A DNA stretch of 8,355 nt, taken from NCBI GenBank assembly GCA_903904635.1, contig CAIVDH010000420.1, forward strand, positions 1-8,355, written 5' to 3'. The notes under the pieces are model-generated. The model was not told where the DNA came from. It saw nothing but the letters and a program-made list of their open reading frames with translations, and searched no databases. Of the stretch, positions 1 to 6,761 are shown piece after piece. A program made the position numbers and the translations under genes. Position 1 is the first letter of the stretch; each line of letters begins with the position of its first letter. This stretch comes from an uncultured Burkholderiales bacterium (GTDB lineage Bacteria > Pseudomonadota > Gammaproteobacteria > Burkholderiales > Burkholderiaceae_D).

Positions 1-643
1 AGATCTGGAAATAGGCGGCACCGATCAAAAATTTAATTTGTTAGTTGGGCGCGAGCTGCAAAAAGATTATGGCCAGGCACCGCAATGCATACTCACCATG
101 CCTTTGTTGGAAGGTTTGGATGGCGTTGAAAAAATGTCTAAATCCAAAGGTAATTACATAGGCATTACCGAACCTGCCAACACCATGTTTGCCAAGCTCA
201 TGAGTATTTCAGATGGCATGATGTGGCGTTATTTCGAATTACTTTCATTCCGCAGTATTGCCGACATCACGCAATATAAAGCCGAAGTTGAAGGTGGTCG
301 CAATCCACGTGATATCAAAGTACTGCTGGCGCAGGAAATTGTCGAACGCTTCCATACACGCGCCGCTGCTGAAGAAGCCTTAATAGATTTTGATCGTCGT
401 GCACGTGGTGGCATACCCGATGTTGTTCCTGAAGTCACATTGTCTGGTGCACCCTTGGGCATAGGTCAGTTGCTGAAACAAGCCGATCTGTGTGCATCCT
501 CTTCTGAAGCCTTGCGTATGGTGGAGCAAGGCGGTGTACGTATAGATGGTGCAGCAGTCAGCGACAAAGGACTAAAAATCGAAGCCGGTACTTTCGTGGT
601 GCAAGTTGGCAAACGTAAATTTGCGCGAGTGACCCTAACTTGA
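1..643 (+). CDS. tyrS: Tyrosyl-tRNA synthetase, C-terminal part (5' truncated by window edge)
   Basis: This cytoplasmic class I aminoacyl-tRNA synthetase attaches tyrosine to tRNA-Tyr. The frame is open from base 2, so the gene enters from the left; the HIGH motif and the true start lie outside the window. The visible part begins in the Rossmann catalytic domain with [16 protein letters not shown], the tyrosine-pocket region of the family. The class I signature KMSKSKGN follows, with KMSKS encoded at 131-145. A helical anticodon-binding region comes next, and the last 60 or so residues form an S4-like RNA-binding domain ([22 protein letters not shown], ending [10 protein letters not shown]). 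The stop is TGA at 641-643 and overlaps the TTG start of dtd, so the two genes are very probably co-transcribed and translationally coupled. The visible portion looks intact. The family assignment is secure; only the N-terminal half is unseen. Confidence 0.97.
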   Translation, partial: DLEIGGTDQKFNLLVGRELQKDYGQAPQCILTMPLLEGLDGVEKMSKSKGNYIGITEPANTMFAKLMSISDGMMWRYFELLSFRSIADITQYKAEVEGGRNPRDIKVLLAQEIVERFHTRAAAEEALIDFDRRARGGIPDVVPEVTLSGAPLGIGQLLKQADLCASSSEALRMVEQGGVRIDGAAVSDKGLKIEAGTFVVQVGKRKFARVTLT

Positions 644-1107
644 TCGCATTATTGCAAAGAGTCAGTAAGGCCAGCGTCACCGTTGATGATGCTTGCATAG
701 CCCGTATAGAAAAAGGTTTGCTGGTATTTGTGTGTGCAGAAAAAGACGATACCGAAGCCGAGGCAGATGCCTTGCTGACCAAGCTGCTTGCCTACCGCGT
801 TTTTGCCGATGAAGCAGGCAAGATAAATCTTAATTTAGCGCAAGTGCAAGGTGCATTATTGCTGGTGCCGCAGTTTACGCTTGCAGCAGACACACGCTCC
901 GGCAAAAGACCTTCTTTTACTCCCGCAGCGCCACCTGAGCGCGCTAAAACATTGTTTGATTATGTAGTCAGTCGTGCGCAGGCTTTGCATACTCTTGTCG
1001 AAACCGGTCGCTTTGGCGCAGACATGCAAGTATCTTTGGTAAACAATGGTCCAGTCACTTTTTGGTTGCAGGTAACCAAGCCAGTGCGGCAGGCCAACGC
1101 GCAATAA
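640..1107 (+). CDS. dtd: D-aminoacyl-tRNA deacylase (DTD)
   Basis: DTD hydrolyses D-amino acids, classically D-tyrosine, and also glycine mischarged on tRNA-Ala, so that only L-aminoacyl-tRNAs reach the ribosome. The protein is 155 residues, against about 145 in E. coli, with a short extra C-terminal tail. It opens with the family start [15 protein letters not shown]. It carries the two active-site motifs: PQFTLAADT at residues 77-85, where many family members have SQFTL, and NNGPVTF at 135-141, holding the Gly-cisPro chirality gate (G137-P138); E. coli has NDGPVTF. The TTG start at 640 is chosen because it is the only one giving the conserved N-terminus. It overlaps the tyrS stop by four bases (TTGA), so translation probably depends on terminating tyrS ribosomes. 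Placement after tyrS is functionally apt because TyrRS is a source of D-Tyr-tRNA. The family call is very secure. Confidence 0.96.
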   Translation: MIALLQRVSKASVTVDDACIARIEKGLLVFVCAEKDDTEAEADALLTKLLAYRVFADEAGKINLNLAQVQGALLLVPQFTLAADTRSGKRPSFTPAAPPERAKTLFDYVVSRAQALHTLVETGRFGADMQVSLVNNGPVTFWLQVTKPVRQANAQ

Positions 1108-1118
1108 TTTTTAAGCGC

Positions 1119-1134
1119 GTGATGACGCCATCAC
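1119..1134 (+). repeat. Perfect 6-bp inverted repeat abutting the next ribosome-binding site
   Basis: GTGATG (1119-1124) and CATCAC (1129-1134) are exact reverse complements around a 4-base centre, ACGC. The right arm ends directly before AAGGAG (1135-1140), the Shine-Dalgarno site of the PEBP gene. An alternative 4-bp hairpin, GCGT (1117-1120) with ACGC (1125-1128), uses the same bases and excludes the first. It could be an RNA hairpin tuning access to the ribosome-binding site, or a DNA operator. It is not a terminator, since no T-run follows. The dyad is seen directly; a function is inferred. Confidence 0.5.
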
Positions 1135-1140
1135 AAGGAG
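1135..1140 (+). promoter_or_regulatory. Strong Shine-Dalgarno site for the PEBP gene
   Basis: AAGGAG lies six bases before the ATG at 1147, which fixes that start. It is one of only a few canonical ribosome-binding sites in this window. Confidence 0.75.
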
Positions 1141-1146
1141 ACAAGC

Positions 1147-1794
1147 ATGAAATTCTGGAGTAATTCTTTTGAAGACCATGGTCTTATGCCTGAGAAATAT
1201 GCTTTTGCGGTGATAGATCCTGCTAGTCATATTGCGCTTTCAAGCAATCATAATCCGCACTTGGCTTGGACTGATTTGCCTGCTGGTACGCAATCACTTT
1301 CTATCATTTGTCATGACCCCGATGCGCCATCCATAGGCGAAGATGTAAATCAGGCGGGTCGAATTGTTGCAGCAGATTTACCTCGTGAGCATTTTTATCA
1401 TTGGATACTCATTGATCTGCTGCCGGGCATACATTCCATAGTCGAAAGTGAATATAGCGACACCATCACGCCGCGTGGTAAATCAGGCCCCGCAGTTGCA
1501 AACGGCGCGAGGCAGGGATTGAATGATTACACCGGTTGGTTTGCTGATGATGAAAAAATGCGTGGAAATTATTTTGGCTATGACGGGCCTTGTCCGCCTT
1601 GGAACGACGCCATTCCACATCGCTATGTCTTTACCTTGTATGCACTCAAAGTGCCGCATTTAAAAGTGCACGGTAACTTTAACGCCGAACAAGTGCGCGC
1701 GGCATTGGTCGGCAATATTTTGGCAGAGGCCAGCATCACGGGTTTATACACATTAAATCCTACCGTTGCGCGCAGTTTGCATAAGGGTGATTAA
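1147..1794 (+). CDS. PEBP / YbhB-YbcL family (Raf kinase inhibitor-like) protein
   Basis: This 215-residue protein belongs to the phosphatidylethanolamine-binding protein superfamily, whose members bind small anionic ligands in a conserved pocket. The physiological role of most bacterial members is unknown. The pocket motifs are all present: HDPDAP at residues 56-61, HW at 85-86 after LPREHFY, GLNDYTGWF at 124-132, and the C-terminal signature GPCPPWNDAIPHRY at 147-160 followed by VFTLYAL. It is longer than the roughly 158-residue E. coli YbhB and resembles a longer form that I recall from betaproteobacteria. No signal peptide is evident, so it is probably cytoplasmic. The ATG at 1147 has a strong AAGGAG site. 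The stop TAA (1792-1794) overlaps the next gene's ATG by one base, implying coupling to the phosphatase. The family is certain; the substrate is not known. Confidence 0.93.
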   Translation: MKFWSNSFEDHGLMPEKYAFAVIDPASHIALSSNHNPHLAWTDLPAGTQSLSIICHDPDAPSIGEDVNQAGRIVAADLPREHFYHWILIDLLPGIHSIVESEYSDTITPRGKSGPAVANGARQGLNDYTGWFADDEKMRGNYFGYDGPCPPWNDAIPHRYVFTLYALKVPHLKVHGNFNAEQVRAALVGNILAEASITGLYTLNPTVARSLHKGD

Positions 1795-2432
1795 TGACAG
1801 AAATTATACTTATCCGTCATGGCGAGACTGACTGGAATCGTGTGCGGCGCATGCAAGGACATATCGACATCGCATTAAACAATCATGGCCGGCAGCAGGC
1901 GCGCGCGCTTGCGTTAGCGCTGGCTGCTGAAAAGCCAGATGTAATTTACGCCAGTGATTTACAGCGCGCACGCGACACAGCGCAAGCTGTGGCTGATGTA
2001 CATGCAATGCAAGTAGAAATTGATATTGCCTTGCGTGAGCGCTGCTATGGCGCATTTGAAGGCCTGATGTATGACGAAATCAGCCAGCATTTCCCGGCAG
2101 CTTTTGAACAATGGCGCGCACGTGATCCGCATGCGCGTTTTCCGGAAGGGGAACGCAAAGCAGAAACCGCACAGGAGTTTTATGCGCGTTCCGTTGATGC
2201 GGTGACAAAACTAGCCCAGCGTCATAGCGGCGAAAAAATTCTCATCCTCACACATGGTGGCGTACTTGATTGTTTGTATCGTGCCGCGCATGGCATGAAT
2301 ATTTCAGCCGAACGCGCGTTCGATATGAAAAATGCAGCGATCAATCGTTTGCATTGGGACGGCCGGCAAATGCACGTGGTGCAATGGGCAGAGATTGCGC
2401 ATCTTGATGCGCTCTCGCTCGATGAGTTTTGA
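1794..2432 (+). CDS. Histidine phosphatase family protein (phosphoglycerate mutase-like)
   Basis: This 212-residue enzyme of the histidine phosphatase superfamily forms a phosphohistidine intermediate. The catalytic set is complete: the RHG motif at residues 8-10 with nucleophile H9 and ETDWN after it, R58 in SDLQRARDTA, E82 in LRERCYGAFEG as acid/base, and the second histidine H154 in LTHGG. Its size and motifs fit cofactor-independent-of-2,3-BPG GpmB-like or CobC-like broad phosphatases rather than a true glycolytic mutase; the substrate cannot be read from the sequence. The ATG overlaps the TAA of the PEBP gene (TAATG), and AAGGG at 1783-1787 provides a ribosome-binding site six bases upstream. 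Such genes are often annotated as phosphoglycerate mutase. The extreme 3' end runs into a 14-bp tandem repeat. No defects are seen. Family secure, substrate open. Confidence 0.94.
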   Translation: MTEIILIRHGETDWNRVRRMQGHIDIALNNHGRQQARALALALAAEKPDVIYASDLQRARDTAQAVADVHAMQVEIDIALRERCYGAFEGLMYDEISQHFPAAFEQWRARDPHARFPEGERKAETAQEFYARSVDAVTKLAQRHSGEKILILTHGGVLDCLYRAAHGMNISAERAFDMKNAAINRLHWDGRQMHVVQWAEIAHLDALSLDEF

Positions 2433-2482
2433 TAGCAGCATCTTGATAGCGACATCTTGAAAGCGCTAAATAGAAAACGCTA
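2427..2482 (+). repeat. Imperfect 14-bp tandem repeat, four units
   Basis: Four consecutive 14-base units align in register: TTTTGATAGCAGCA (2427-2440), TCTTGATAGCGACA (2441-2454), TCTTGAAAGCGCTA (2455-2468) and AATAGAAAACGCTA (2469-2482). Neighbouring units agree at 11, 11 and 10 of 14 positions. A related out-of-phase copy, TCTTGATGCGCTCT, lies at 2402-2415 inside the phosphatase gene. The array starts on the last codons of that gene, includes its stop codon, and ends about 50 bases before the dusB start. It may be a decayed slippage repeat or a set of protein-binding sites ahead of dusB-fis; the sequence does not say which. Confidence 0.6.
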
Positions 2483-2500
2483 GCCGTGAATTTTTCCAGA

Positions 2501-2506
2501 TAAAAT
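2501..2506 (+). promoter_or_regulatory. Possible -10 element for dusB-fis
   Basis: TAAAAT matches the sigma-70 -10 consensus at five of six positions and sits 28 bases before the dusB GTG in an AT-rich stretch. No convincing -35 hexamer is found at 16-18 bases upstream, so this is only a candidate, perhaps activator-dependent. Confidence 0.3.
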
Positions 2507-2534
2507 ACACCACTTACTTCGGCGGACAACTCGC

Positions 2535-3551
2535 GTGCAGCTCGGACCCTACCAACTTCGCAACAATATATTCGTCGCACCCATGGCGGGTGTGACGGAC
2601 AGGCCATTTCGGCAGCTGTGCAAAGAGCTCGGTGCTGGTTATGCTGTTTCTGAAATGGCAGCATCCAATCCGCGATTATGGGCCAGTGAGAAAAGTGCGC
2701 GTCGCATCAATCATGAAGGTGAGATGGAGCCCAAAGCGGTGCAGATTGCCGGCGCCGATCCACAAATGTTGGCAGAAGCAGCGCGTTTTAATGTTGATCG
2801 CGGCGCACAAATTATCGATATCAATATGGGATGTCCGGTAAAAAAAGTTTGCAACAAATGGTGCGGATCAGCTTTGCTGCAAGATGAACAACTCGTGTCC
2901 ACCATACTCGAGGCCGTTGTCAACGCAGTCAATGTACCCGTCACCCTGAAATTTCGTACCGGCTGGGATCGCGCACACAAAAACGCACTAAGCATTGCGC
3001 GCATCGCTGAACAAGCCGGCATTGCCATGCTGACACTGCATGGTCGCACGCGCGCAGATGGTTATCGCGGGCAGGCAGAATACGACACCATCGCAGCTGT
3101 TAAGTCTGCTGTTGCCATACCCGTCGTTGCCAATGGTGATATCGATAGCCCACACAAAGCCAAATACGTACTAGAGCAGACCGGTGCAGATGCCATCATG
3201 ATAGGACGTGCCGCACAAGGCAGGCCATGGATTTTCCGTGAAATAGACTATTTTCTGCGTACAGGTAATCTTTTGCCATCACCTTTAATAGAGGAGGCGC
3301 GTGCATTAATGTCGCACCATTTGCGCGCCCACTATAATTTTTATGGCGAGTATCTGGGCGTGCGTACCGCGCGCAAACACATAGGCTGGTATGTGCAAGA
3401 CCTGGTTGGTGGCGAAGCATTTCGTCAGCAAATGAATCTGCTGGAAGATTGCCATGCTCAGCTCGCTGCAGTTGATGCCTACTTTGAATCACAATATAAG
3501 CATGGTGAACGGTTACAATATGTGCCCGCTGGACAAAAGCTGGCAGCTTGA
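2535..3551 (+). CDS. dusB: tRNA-dihydrouridine synthase B
   Basis: This FMN-dependent enzyme reduces uridine to dihydrouridine in the D-loop of tRNA using NADPH. The 338-residue protein has the TIM-barrel start FVAPMAGVTDRPFRQLC (residues 13-29). The Dus signature NMGCPVKKVCNKWCGSALL follows (97-115), with catalytic cysteine C100. FMN and substrate contacts are seen in LKFRTGWD (138-145), H169 and R171 in LHGRTRADGY, NGDI at 200-203 and MIGRAAQGRPW at 222-232. A helical tRNA-binding domain makes up the C-terminal third. KKVCNKW and the position next to fis identify DusB rather than DusA or DusC. The GTG at 2535 gives the conserved start MQLGPYQLRNN; the preceding GGCGGA is a weak ribosome-binding site. 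fis begins 31 bases downstream. In enterobacteria dusB-fis is one operon, strongly induced on nutrient upshift; the same linkage here suggests co-transcription. Confidence 0.96.
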   Translation: MQLGPYQLRNNIFVAPMAGVTDRPFRQLCKELGAGYAVSEMAASNPRLWASEKSARRINHEGEMEPKAVQIAGADPQMLAEAARFNVDRGAQIIDINMGCPVKKVCNKWCGSALLQDEQLVSTILEAVVNAVNVPVTLKFRTGWDRAHKNALSIARIAEQAGIAMLTLHGRTRADGYRGQAEYDTIAAVKSAVAIPVVANGDIDSPHKAKYVLEQTGADAIMIGRAAQGRPWIFREIDYFLRTGNLLPSPLIEEARALMSHHLRAHYNFYGEYLGVRTARKHIGWYVQDLVGGEAFRQQMNLLEDCHAQLAAVDAYFESQYKHGERLQYVPAGQKLAA

Positions 3552-3582
3552 CATCACACAATTTATTTCTCACCGGTTCACC

Positions 3583-3816
3583 ATGAGTAAAGACAATATC
3601 CAGGACGTAGTTAAAAAAAGTCTCGAAAAATATTTTCGTGATCTGGGCGAGCAGCAGCCATCTCGCGTCTATGAAATGGTCGTCTTTACAGTGGAAAAGC
3701 CGATACTCGAAGCCGTTATGGCGCGTGCAGAAGGAAACCAATCGCATGCTGCCGAAATGCTAGGCATCAATCGCAATACCTTGCGCAAAAAATTGCAACA
3801 GCACGGCCTGATCTAA
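3583..3816 (+). CDS. fis: Fis family nucleoid-associated DNA-binding protein
   Basis: Fis is a dimeric DNA-bending protein that activates rRNA and other growth-related promoters and, in enterics, assists site-specific inversion. Starting at the ATG at 3583 it has 77 residues. The dimerising helices (DNIQDVVKKSLEKYFRDLG, residues 4-22) are followed by a middle helix (YEMVVFTVEKPILEAVM). A C-terminal helix-turn-helix reads GNQSHAAEMLGINRNTLRKK, closely matching the E. coli [20 protein letters not shown]. An in-frame upstream ATG at 3454 would add 43 residues with no Fis similarity and lie wholly within dusB or the short gap, so it is rejected. Compared with the 98-residue E. coli protein, the N-terminal beta-hairpin arm that contacts DNA invertases is missing. 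No clear Shine-Dalgarno site precedes the start, which fits a message shared with dusB. Confidence 0.95.
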   Translation: MSKDNIQDVVKKSLEKYFRDLGEQQPSRVYEMVVFTVEKPILEAVMARAEGNQSHAAEMLGINRNTLRKKLQQHGLI

Positions 3817-3907
3817 AACCTGTTCTGCATCGGGCAGCATATAAACCAAGGCTGGGCATGCAAAATGCGCTAGCTGCTTTGTCGACCTATTAATTTTTTC
3901 CATAGCC

Positions 3908-5467
3908 ATGATCAAACAAGCCCTGATTTCTGTTTCAGACAAAGCTGGTGTCATCGAATTTGCGCGCGCGTTAGTTGCAATGAATATCAAACTCCTTTCC
4001 ACAGGCGGTACTGCCAAGCTATTGTCCGATCACGGACTGGCAGTTACCGAAGTGGCAGATTACACCGGCTTTCCTGAAATGCTGGATGGGCGTGTTAAGA
4101 CCCTGCATCCCAAAGTACATGGCGGCATACTGGCGCGCCGTGATTTTCCCGAGCACATGGCTGCGTTAAAACAGCATGAAATTCCCACCATCGATATGGT
4201 GGTGGTCAATCTTTATCCTTTTCAGCAGACCGTCGCAAAAGAGCAGTGTTCCCTTGAAGATGCCATCGAAAATATCGATATAGGTGGCCCCGCCATGTTG
4301 CGATCCTCTGCTAAAAATCATAAAGATGTCGTCGTCATTTGCGACCCTGCTGATTATGCAATCGTATTGGCAGAAATGCAGGCGCATCAGGGCGAGGTCA
4401 GTGTCGAGACCCGCTTTGGTCTTGCCACTAAAGTGTTCGCCCACACGGCGCAATATGATGGGGCCATTACTAATTACCTCACTGCGTTGGGTCCCGATCG
4501 CGCACACGCGACCCGGTCACCGTATCCGGCAACGCTCAATATGCAATTCGAAAAAGTACAAGACATGCGCTATGGTGAAAACCCGCATCAGTCTGCCGCT
4601 TTTTATCGGGATATGTATCCTGTCGCTGGCGCACTGGCAAATTATCAGCAATTACAAGGCAAAGAACTCTCCTATAACAACATCGCAGATGCAGCATGGG
4701 AGTGCGTGAAGACTTTGGAAGGTAATGCCTGCGTCATCATCAAGCACGCTAATCCTTGCGGCGTAGCGCTTGGAGTTGATGCACTTGAATCTTATTCCAA
4801 AGCACTGCAGACCGATCCCACTTCCGCATTTGGCGGCATCATCGCGTTTAACTGCACACTAGATGGCAAGGCCGCAGAAGCCGTGGCCAAACAATTTGTC
4901 GAAGTATTAATCGCGCCAGCGTTTACTGCAGAGGCGCGCAAAATACTTGAAGCCAAACAAAATGTACGTCTGCTAGAGATACCTTTGGCGCGTGATGGCA
5001 ATGCCATGGATTTCAAACGTGTCGGCGGTGGTTTGCTGCTGCAATCGCCAGATGCAAAAAATGTAGAGCAGGCTGAACTCAAAATCGTCAGCAACAAACA
5101 GCCGACCCCGCAGCAATTGCATGACATGATGTTTGCATGGCGTGTCGCCAAATTCGTCAAATCTAATGCTATCGTTTTTTGTGGCAATGGCATGACCTTA
5201 GGTGTTGGAGCCGGACAAATGAGCCGTGTTGATTCTGCGCGCATTGCCTCTATCAAAGCGCAAAATGCGGGCTTGCAGTTGGCAGGCTCGGCTGTTGCAT
5301 CAGATGCGTTCTTTCCGTTTCGTGATGGGCTAGATGTCGTCGTTGCTGCTGGTGCGACTGCAGTCATACAACCGGGCGGCTCCATGCGGGACTTGGAAGT
5401 GATCGCTGCTGCGGACGAACATGGTGTGGTGATGGCGTTGACTGGTACGCGGCATTTCAGGCATTAA
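3908..5467 (+). CDS. purH: Bifunctional AICAR formyltransferase / IMP cyclohydrolase
   Basis: PurH carries out the last two steps of de novo purine synthesis in the cytoplasm: formylation of AICAR with 10-formyltetrahydrofolate, then closure to IMP. The 519-residue length is normal for the family. The N-terminal MGS-like IMP cyclohydrolase domain covers about residues 1-145, with STGGTAK at 31-37, [15 protein letters not shown] at 60-74 and [16 protein letters not shown] at 123-138. The transformylase domain follows, with RYGENPHQ at 221-228, the catalytic KHANPCG at 279-285 and DPTSAFGG at 303-310, closing with [17 protein letters not shown] near the C-terminus. The ATG at 3908 gives the conserved [12 protein letters not shown]. 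It lies 91 bases after fis, with no Shine-Dalgarno site, no recognisable PurR operator and no terminator in between, so read-through from dusB-fis is possible. The gene looks intact and the identification is firm. Confidence 0.98.
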   Translation: MIKQALISVSDKAGVIEFARALVAMNIKLLSTGGTAKLLSDHGLAVTEVADYTGFPEMLDGRVKTLHPKVHGGILARRDFPEHMAALKQHEIPTIDMVVVNLYPFQQTVAKEQCSLEDAIENIDIGGPAMLRSSAKNHKDVVVICDPADYAIVLAEMQAHQGEVSVETRFGLATKVFAHTAQYDGAITNYLTALGPDRAHATRSPYPATLNMQFEKVQDMRYGENPHQSAAFYRDMYPVAGALANYQQLQGKELSYNNIADAAWECVKTLEGNACVIIKHANPCGVALGVDALESYSKALQTDPTSAFGGIIAFNCTLDGKAAEAVAKQFVEVLIAPAFTAEARKILEAKQNVRLLEIPLARDGNAMDFKRVGGGLLLQSPDAKNVEQAELKIVSNKQPTPQQLHDMMFAWRVAKFVKSNAIVFCGNGMTLGVGAGQMSRVDSARIASIKAQNAGLQLAGSAVASDAFFPFRDGLDVVVAAGATAVIQPGGSMRDLEVIAAADEHGVVMALTGTRHFRH

Positions 5468-5491
5468 TTATTTGGATGGCCTTTCACAATT

Positions 5492-5497
5492 TAGAAT
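5492..5497 (+). promoter_or_regulatory. Possible -10 element of a leaderless ruvC promoter
   Basis: TAGAAT matches the -10 consensus at five of six positions and ends exactly six bases before the ruvC ATG. Transcription would then begin at or very near the start codon. No Shine-Dalgarno site is present, and no good -35 is seen: TTGGAT at 5472-5477 is poorly spaced. Tentative. Confidence 0.3.
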
Positions 5498-5503
5498 TGC
5501 ATA

Positions 5504-6046
5504 ATGATCATACTTGGCATAGATCCCGGCCTCAACATCACCGGCTTTGGCGTGATACGCAAAGACGGCAATAAGCTCACCTACATCGCCTCTGGAACCA
5601 TCCGTATTCCGCCAGGCGATTTGCCCTCGCGCCTCAAAGTCATACTCGATGGCGTAGGCGAAGTGGCTCGCAGTTATCAGCCCGAGTGCGCGGCGATAGA
5701 AAAAGTTTTTGCCAACGTAAATCCGCAATCCACACTCTTGTTGGGTCAGGCACGCGGTGCGGCGATATGCGGGCTCGTCAATGCCGGCTTAAGCGTTGCC
5801 GAATACACTGCATTACAAGTAAAAAAAGCCGTAGTCGGGCAAGGCAAAGCGCAGAAAGCACAAGTACAAGATATGGTGCAGCGGCTACTACTTTTGAAAG
5901 GCCTGCCGGGTACTGATGCGTCTGATGCGCTGGGCGTGGCGATCTGTCATGCGCATAGCGGTGCAGCAATGGCAACACTGGCTGCGTTAGCGCCCTCGCT
6001 AGGCAGCAAAGGGTTGCGCATGAAAGGCGGCCGGCTGATTGGTTGA
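5504..6046 (+). CDS. ruvC: Holliday junction resolvase RuvC
   Basis: RuvC is the dimeric, Mg-dependent endonuclease that nicks Holliday junctions symmetrically after RuvAB branch migration in recombinational repair. The 180-residue protein has an RNase H-like fold. All four acidic catalytic residues sit at the same numbers as in E. coli: D7 in GIDPG, E66 in AAIEKVF, and D138 and D141 in [21 protein letters not shown] (residues 73-85) and the lysine-rich [17 protein letters not shown] (105-121) are typical of the DNA-contact regions. The ATG at 5504 gives the family start MIILGIDPG. It lies 36 bases after purH with no terminator between them and no recognisable Shine-Dalgarno site; a -10-like hexamer sits six bases upstream. 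ruvA follows after a 78-base gap, so the full resolvasome is encoded together. Identification is firm. Confidence 0.98.
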   Translation: MIILGIDPGLNITGFGVIRKDGNKLTYIASGTIRIPPGDLPSRLKVILDGVGEVARSYQPECAAIEKVFANVNPQSTLLLGQARGAAICGLVNAGLSVAEYTALQVKKAVVGQGKAQKAQVQDMVQRLLLLKGLPGTDASDALGVAICHAHSGAAMATLAALAPSLGSKGLRMKGGRLIG

Positions 6047-6124
6047 TCGCGCAGTTTTTTAATCGGCTACTCGCACAGTCTCAGTACGGTATCATCCAGC
6101 CAATTTCACTGCAGGTACATACTC

Positions 6125-6700
6125 ATGATAGGTCGTCTCTCCGGCATACTGCTAGACAAAAATCCCTTGCAATTACTCGTCGATTGCAACGGCGTAGGCT
6201 ATGAAGTTAGTGTCTCTATGAGCACCTTTTATAACCTGCCCGGTGTAGGTGAAAAAATCGTGCTGCTGACGCATTTCGTGGTGCGTGAAGATGCGCAATT
6301 GCTATACGGGTTTGGTAATGCAGAAGAGCGTGAAGTATTTCGTTTGCTAATTAAGATCAGCGGTGTCGGTGCGCGCACAGCTTTGTCACTGCTCTCAGGT
6401 ATGTCGGTTGCTGATTTATCGCAGGCCGTCACCTTGCAAGAGTCCGCACGTCTGACAAAAATTCCTGGCATAGGCAAAAAAACTGCCGAGCGTCTGCTGC
6501 TGGAACTCAAAGGCAAAATCGGTGCTGATCTGGGTGCATCCGGCGTTGCCATGAACGACAGCAGTGCCGACATACTCAATGCCCTGCAGGCACTGGGCTA
6601 TTCAGATAAAGAAGCGATGCTCGCACTCAAACAAGTACCTGCTGGCAGCAGCGTATCCGATGGCATACGTCAGGCATTGAAATCCTTGTCAAAAAGTTGA
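6125..6700 (+). CDS. ruvA: Holliday junction branch migration protein RuvA
   Basis: RuvA tetramers bind the four-way junction and load the RuvB motors. The 191-residue protein has an OB-fold domain I (residues 1-63) starting [12 protein letters not shown]. The acidic pin residues E55 and D56 in [11 protein letters not shown] occupy the same positions as in E. coli and help separate strands. Domain II contains two helix-hairpin-helix motifs, [19 protein letters not shown] near residue 75 and [19 protein letters not shown] near residue 110. Domain III ([14 protein letters not shown] to the end) is the RuvB-binding helical bundle, joined by a short flexible linker. The ATG at 6125 gives the conserved start; AGGT at 6114-6117 is a weak ribosome-binding site. 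The 78-base gap from ruvC holds no terminator and no LexA-type operator, and ruvB begins 67 bases downstream. Slightly shorter than the 203-residue E. coli protein but complete. Confidence 0.98.
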   Translation: MIGRLSGILLDKNPLQLLVDCNGVGYEVSVSMSTFYNLPGVGEKIVLLTHFVVREDAQLLYGFGNAEEREVFRLLIKISGVGARTALSLLSGMSVADLSQAVTLQESARLTKIPGIGKKTAERLLLELKGKIGADLGASGVAMNDSSADILNALQALGYSDKEAMLALKQVPAGSSVSDGIRQALKSLSKS

Positions 6701-6719
6701 ACACAAAAACTGATCGCCA

Positions 6720-6756
6720 AGCCTGGCTGCCGAACTAACGGCTGGCAGCTCAGGCT
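6720..6756 (+). other. Stable hairpin in the ruvA-ruvB gap
   Basis: GCTGCC (6726-6731) pairs with GGCAGC (6744-6749), and the outer arm AGCCTG (6720-6725) pairs with CAGGCT (6751-6756). This makes a 12-bp stem with a single bulged T at 6750 and a 12-base loop. No T-run follows, so it is not a normal intrinsic terminator. It ends 11 bases before the ruvB ATG and could stabilise or process the message, or pause transcription. The pairing is seen; the role is inferred. Confidence 0.55.
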
Positions 6757-6761
6757 ACAAT
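6756..6761 (+). promoter_or_regulatory. Possible -10 element of a leaderless ruvB promoter
   Basis: TACAAT matches the -10 consensus at five of six positions and is followed by exactly six bases before the ruvB ATG, the same spacing as the hexamer before ruvC. It adjoins the hairpin arm. No Shine-Dalgarno site lies in reach and no -35 hexamer is evident, so this is tentative. Confidence 0.3.

Noticed and set aside
3454..3582. Possible 43-residue N-terminal extension of Fis from an upstream ATG
   Set aside because: It lies in the dusB coding sequence in another frame, has no Fis similarity, and the ATG at 3583 gives a protein matching the Fis core.
3196..3747. Antisense 183-residue open frame across dusB and fis
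   Set aside because: It spans two confidently identified genes on the other strand and contains no recognisable domain.
3817..3907. Regulatory site for purH (PurR-like box or promoter)
   Set aside because: GCAAAATGCG resembles only half of a PurR operator, and TATTAA at 3889 has no -35 at proper spacing. CTGC...GCAG after fis is a four-base stem without a T-run, so it is not a terminator either.
4792..5385. Antisense 197-residue open frame inside purH
   Set aside because: It is fully contained in a well-conserved purH frame; its Ser/Ala/Pro-rich composition is typical of a shadow and no motif is recognised.
6024..6070. Terminator after ruvC
   Set aside because: A T-run at about 6055-6060 is present, but the preceding bases do not form a compact GC-rich stem; the only pairing, GCTGATT with AATCGGC, has a long loop that contains the T-run.
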